From NCBI GenBank assembly GCA_021298335.1, contig JAJTEZ010000018.1:1-32933 (forward strand): a DNA stretch of 32,933 bases. Direction: 5' to 3'. Each line of letters opens with the position of its first letter. Position 1 is the first letter of the stretch. Of this stretch, positions 31,993-32,933 are shown piece after piece. Origin of the DNA: Saprospiraceae bacterium (GTDB lineage: Bacteria; Bacteroidota; Bacteroidia; Chitinophagales; Saprospiraceae). The notes under the pieces are model-generated. The model was not told where the DNA came from. It made no database searches and was given only the letters and a program-made list of their open reading frames with translations. The position numbers and the translations under genes were made by a program.

Positions 31993-32933
31993 AAACACCC
32001 CTTTTGTCCATCGTAATGCCAGTTTACAATGGGGAATATTATTTGCAGGAGGCAATTGACAGCCTGCTGGGACAAACGTTTATTGATTTTGAACTGATAA
32101 TAGTCGATGACGGCTCGACGGACAAGACAAAAGATATTCTGGAAAACCTGAATGATCGTAGGGTACAAACAATTATAAACAAAAAAAATGAGGGCATAGT
32201 TCAATCCCGAAACCGCGGACTTGCAGTAGCCAGAGGAAAATATTACGCTCCTTTTGATGCCGACGACGTTGCTCATCCGAAAAAATTCGAAATACAGATT
32301 ACTTTTTTAGAAAAGCATCCGGAATTCAGCATGATTGGTTCGTATGCCTTGAATATGAATGCCGCAGGAGAAGTATTACCCACCTCTGTTCGGTTGCCGG
32401 CGGATCCGGATTCTATTCCAGCCATCCTTCTATTCAGAAATTATTTTATTCAATCTTCTATCGTTACCAGAAGGGATTGTCTGCCCGCATCCGGATATCA
32501 GCAGGGCTTCGAGATAGGAGAAGACTGGCTTATGTGGATTGAACTCAGCAAGAAGGGCAAACTCTGGAATCTGCCTGAATATCTGGTTTTCAAAAGAACA
32601 CACTCCAATAATGCGGGCAGCAGCGATTCTCAAAAACTAATGTCTTTTGACAAAAAAGTGTACCAAAAAATCTTTACTGATCTTGCATTTCCACTCGATG
32701 AAAACCAGATTCGGGTTCTGACAGATTTCAAAACACGGCCGATACATTATCAATCGGATGATTTTCAGGTTATCCAGTCAATTTTAGTCAAAATCCAACA
32801 ATATTCCAACAAAAAATGCCCTCTGATTCGACAACCGGGCTTTGATATTGCTGTGACAAATCGCTGGGTCAAACTGATTCACCATTCAGATGCTCCACTG
32901 CTGCAGAAAATCAAATGGATGGTACGAAGTCCT
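31989..32933 (+). CDS. GT2-family glycosyltransferase, 3' partial
   Basis: An open frame of 315 codons from a GTG at 31989 to the window edge; the start overlaps the previous stop (GTGTGA layout). It opens with LLSIVMPVYNGEYYLQEAI, has LIIVDDGSTDKT (36-47), NEGIVQSRNRGLAVARG (67-83), the metal site DADD (90-93) in PFDADDVAHP, and GEDWLMWIELSKKG, all standard for GT2. The C-terminus is cut by the window. It differs in style from the paralogue pair upstream, being closer to the general family of O-antigen GT2 enzymes. No ATG lies near the expected start; GTG is the only suitable codon. Confidence 0.85.
   Translation, partial: MKTPLLSIVMPVYNGEYYLQEAIDSLLGQTFIDFELIIVDDGSTDKTKDILENLNDRRVQTIINKKNEGIVQSRNRGLAVARGKYYAPFDADDVAHPKKFEIQITFLEKHPEFSMIGSYALNMNAAGEVLPTSVRLPADPDSIPAILLFRNYFIQSSIVTRRDCLPASGYQQGFEIGEDWLMWIELSKKGKLWNLPEYLVFKRTHSNNAGSSDSQKLMSFDKKVYQKIFTDLAFPLDENQIRVLTDFKTRPIHYQSDDFQVIQSILVKIQQYSNKKCPLIRQPGFDIAVTNRWVKLIHHSDAPLLQKIKWMVRSP

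Noticed and set aside
1-32933. CRISPR arrays, tRNA or rRNA genes, insertion sequences
   Set aside because: No regularly spaced repeats, cloverleaf sequences, transposase or integrase motifs were seen on either strand.

Overview
The window is one long, single-strand (+) accessory locus for building, decorating and exporting a complex surface polysaccharide. Every supported gene is on the + strand, with short or overlapping junctions (ATGA overlaps at 10567 and 31009; 11-17 base overlaps at 28176, 29113 and 30038). Weak Shine-Dalgarno signals, frequent TTG/GTG starts, AT-rich spacers and two TAnnTTTG boxes (2545 and 26098) suggest a Bacteroidota chromosome. This is inference from style and gene families; no rRNA or housekeeping marker is present. 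No tRNA, rRNA, CRISPR array, transposase or phage gene was seen.

Layout. (1) 3-818: 3' part of an RgpF-like (rhamnan synthesis F) gene. (2) 1056-8876: a small-molecule cassette with an HMG-CoA-synthase-like enzyme, an ATP-grasp ligase, a fragment of a second ATP-grasp gene, a left-handed beta-helix acyltransferase, a BKACE (DUF849) beta-keto acid cleavage enzyme, an adenylation-carrier (A-PCP) didomain protein, a DRE-TIM aldolase/lyase and a small dimeric alpha/beta-barrel-like protein. (3) 8900-12376: a GT-C-like membrane protein, a DegT/DnrJ/EryC1 sugar aminotransferase and a second beta-helix acyltransferase, the usual pair for making an N-acylated amino sugar. (4) 12383-15969: a sulfotransferase with an extra C-terminal domain, then an ABC exporter (Wzt-like ATPase, a separate Wzt-C-like carbohydrate-binding protein, Wzm-like permease). 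(5) 15973-20895: a GT2 glycosyltransferase and a second metabolic cassette (HpcH/HpaI aldolase, 2-hydroxyacid-dehydrogenase-like protein, amidohydrolase-like protein, ATP-grasp ligase). (6) 20965-26078: a GT2-TupA ATP-grasp fusion, two more sulfotransferases and a second GT-C membrane protein. (7) 26182-32933: seven consecutive GT2 glycosyltransferases, two of them a recent tandem duplicate, the last running off the window.

Working model (inference): GT2 and GT-C enzymes assemble a sulfated, amino-sugar-containing glycan that is exported by an ABC (Wzm/Wzt-type) route. The two metabolic cassettes make unusual carboxylic-acid substituents that the acyltransferases and ATP-grasp ligases attach to amino sugars. 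The most unusual parts are the HMG-synthase/BKACE/A-PCP/aldolase combination, which resembles polyketide beta-branching without a polyketide synthase; two neighbouring enzymes that have lost their family's catalytic residues; a Wzt whose glycan-binding domain is a separate gene; and a GT2-TupA fusion.
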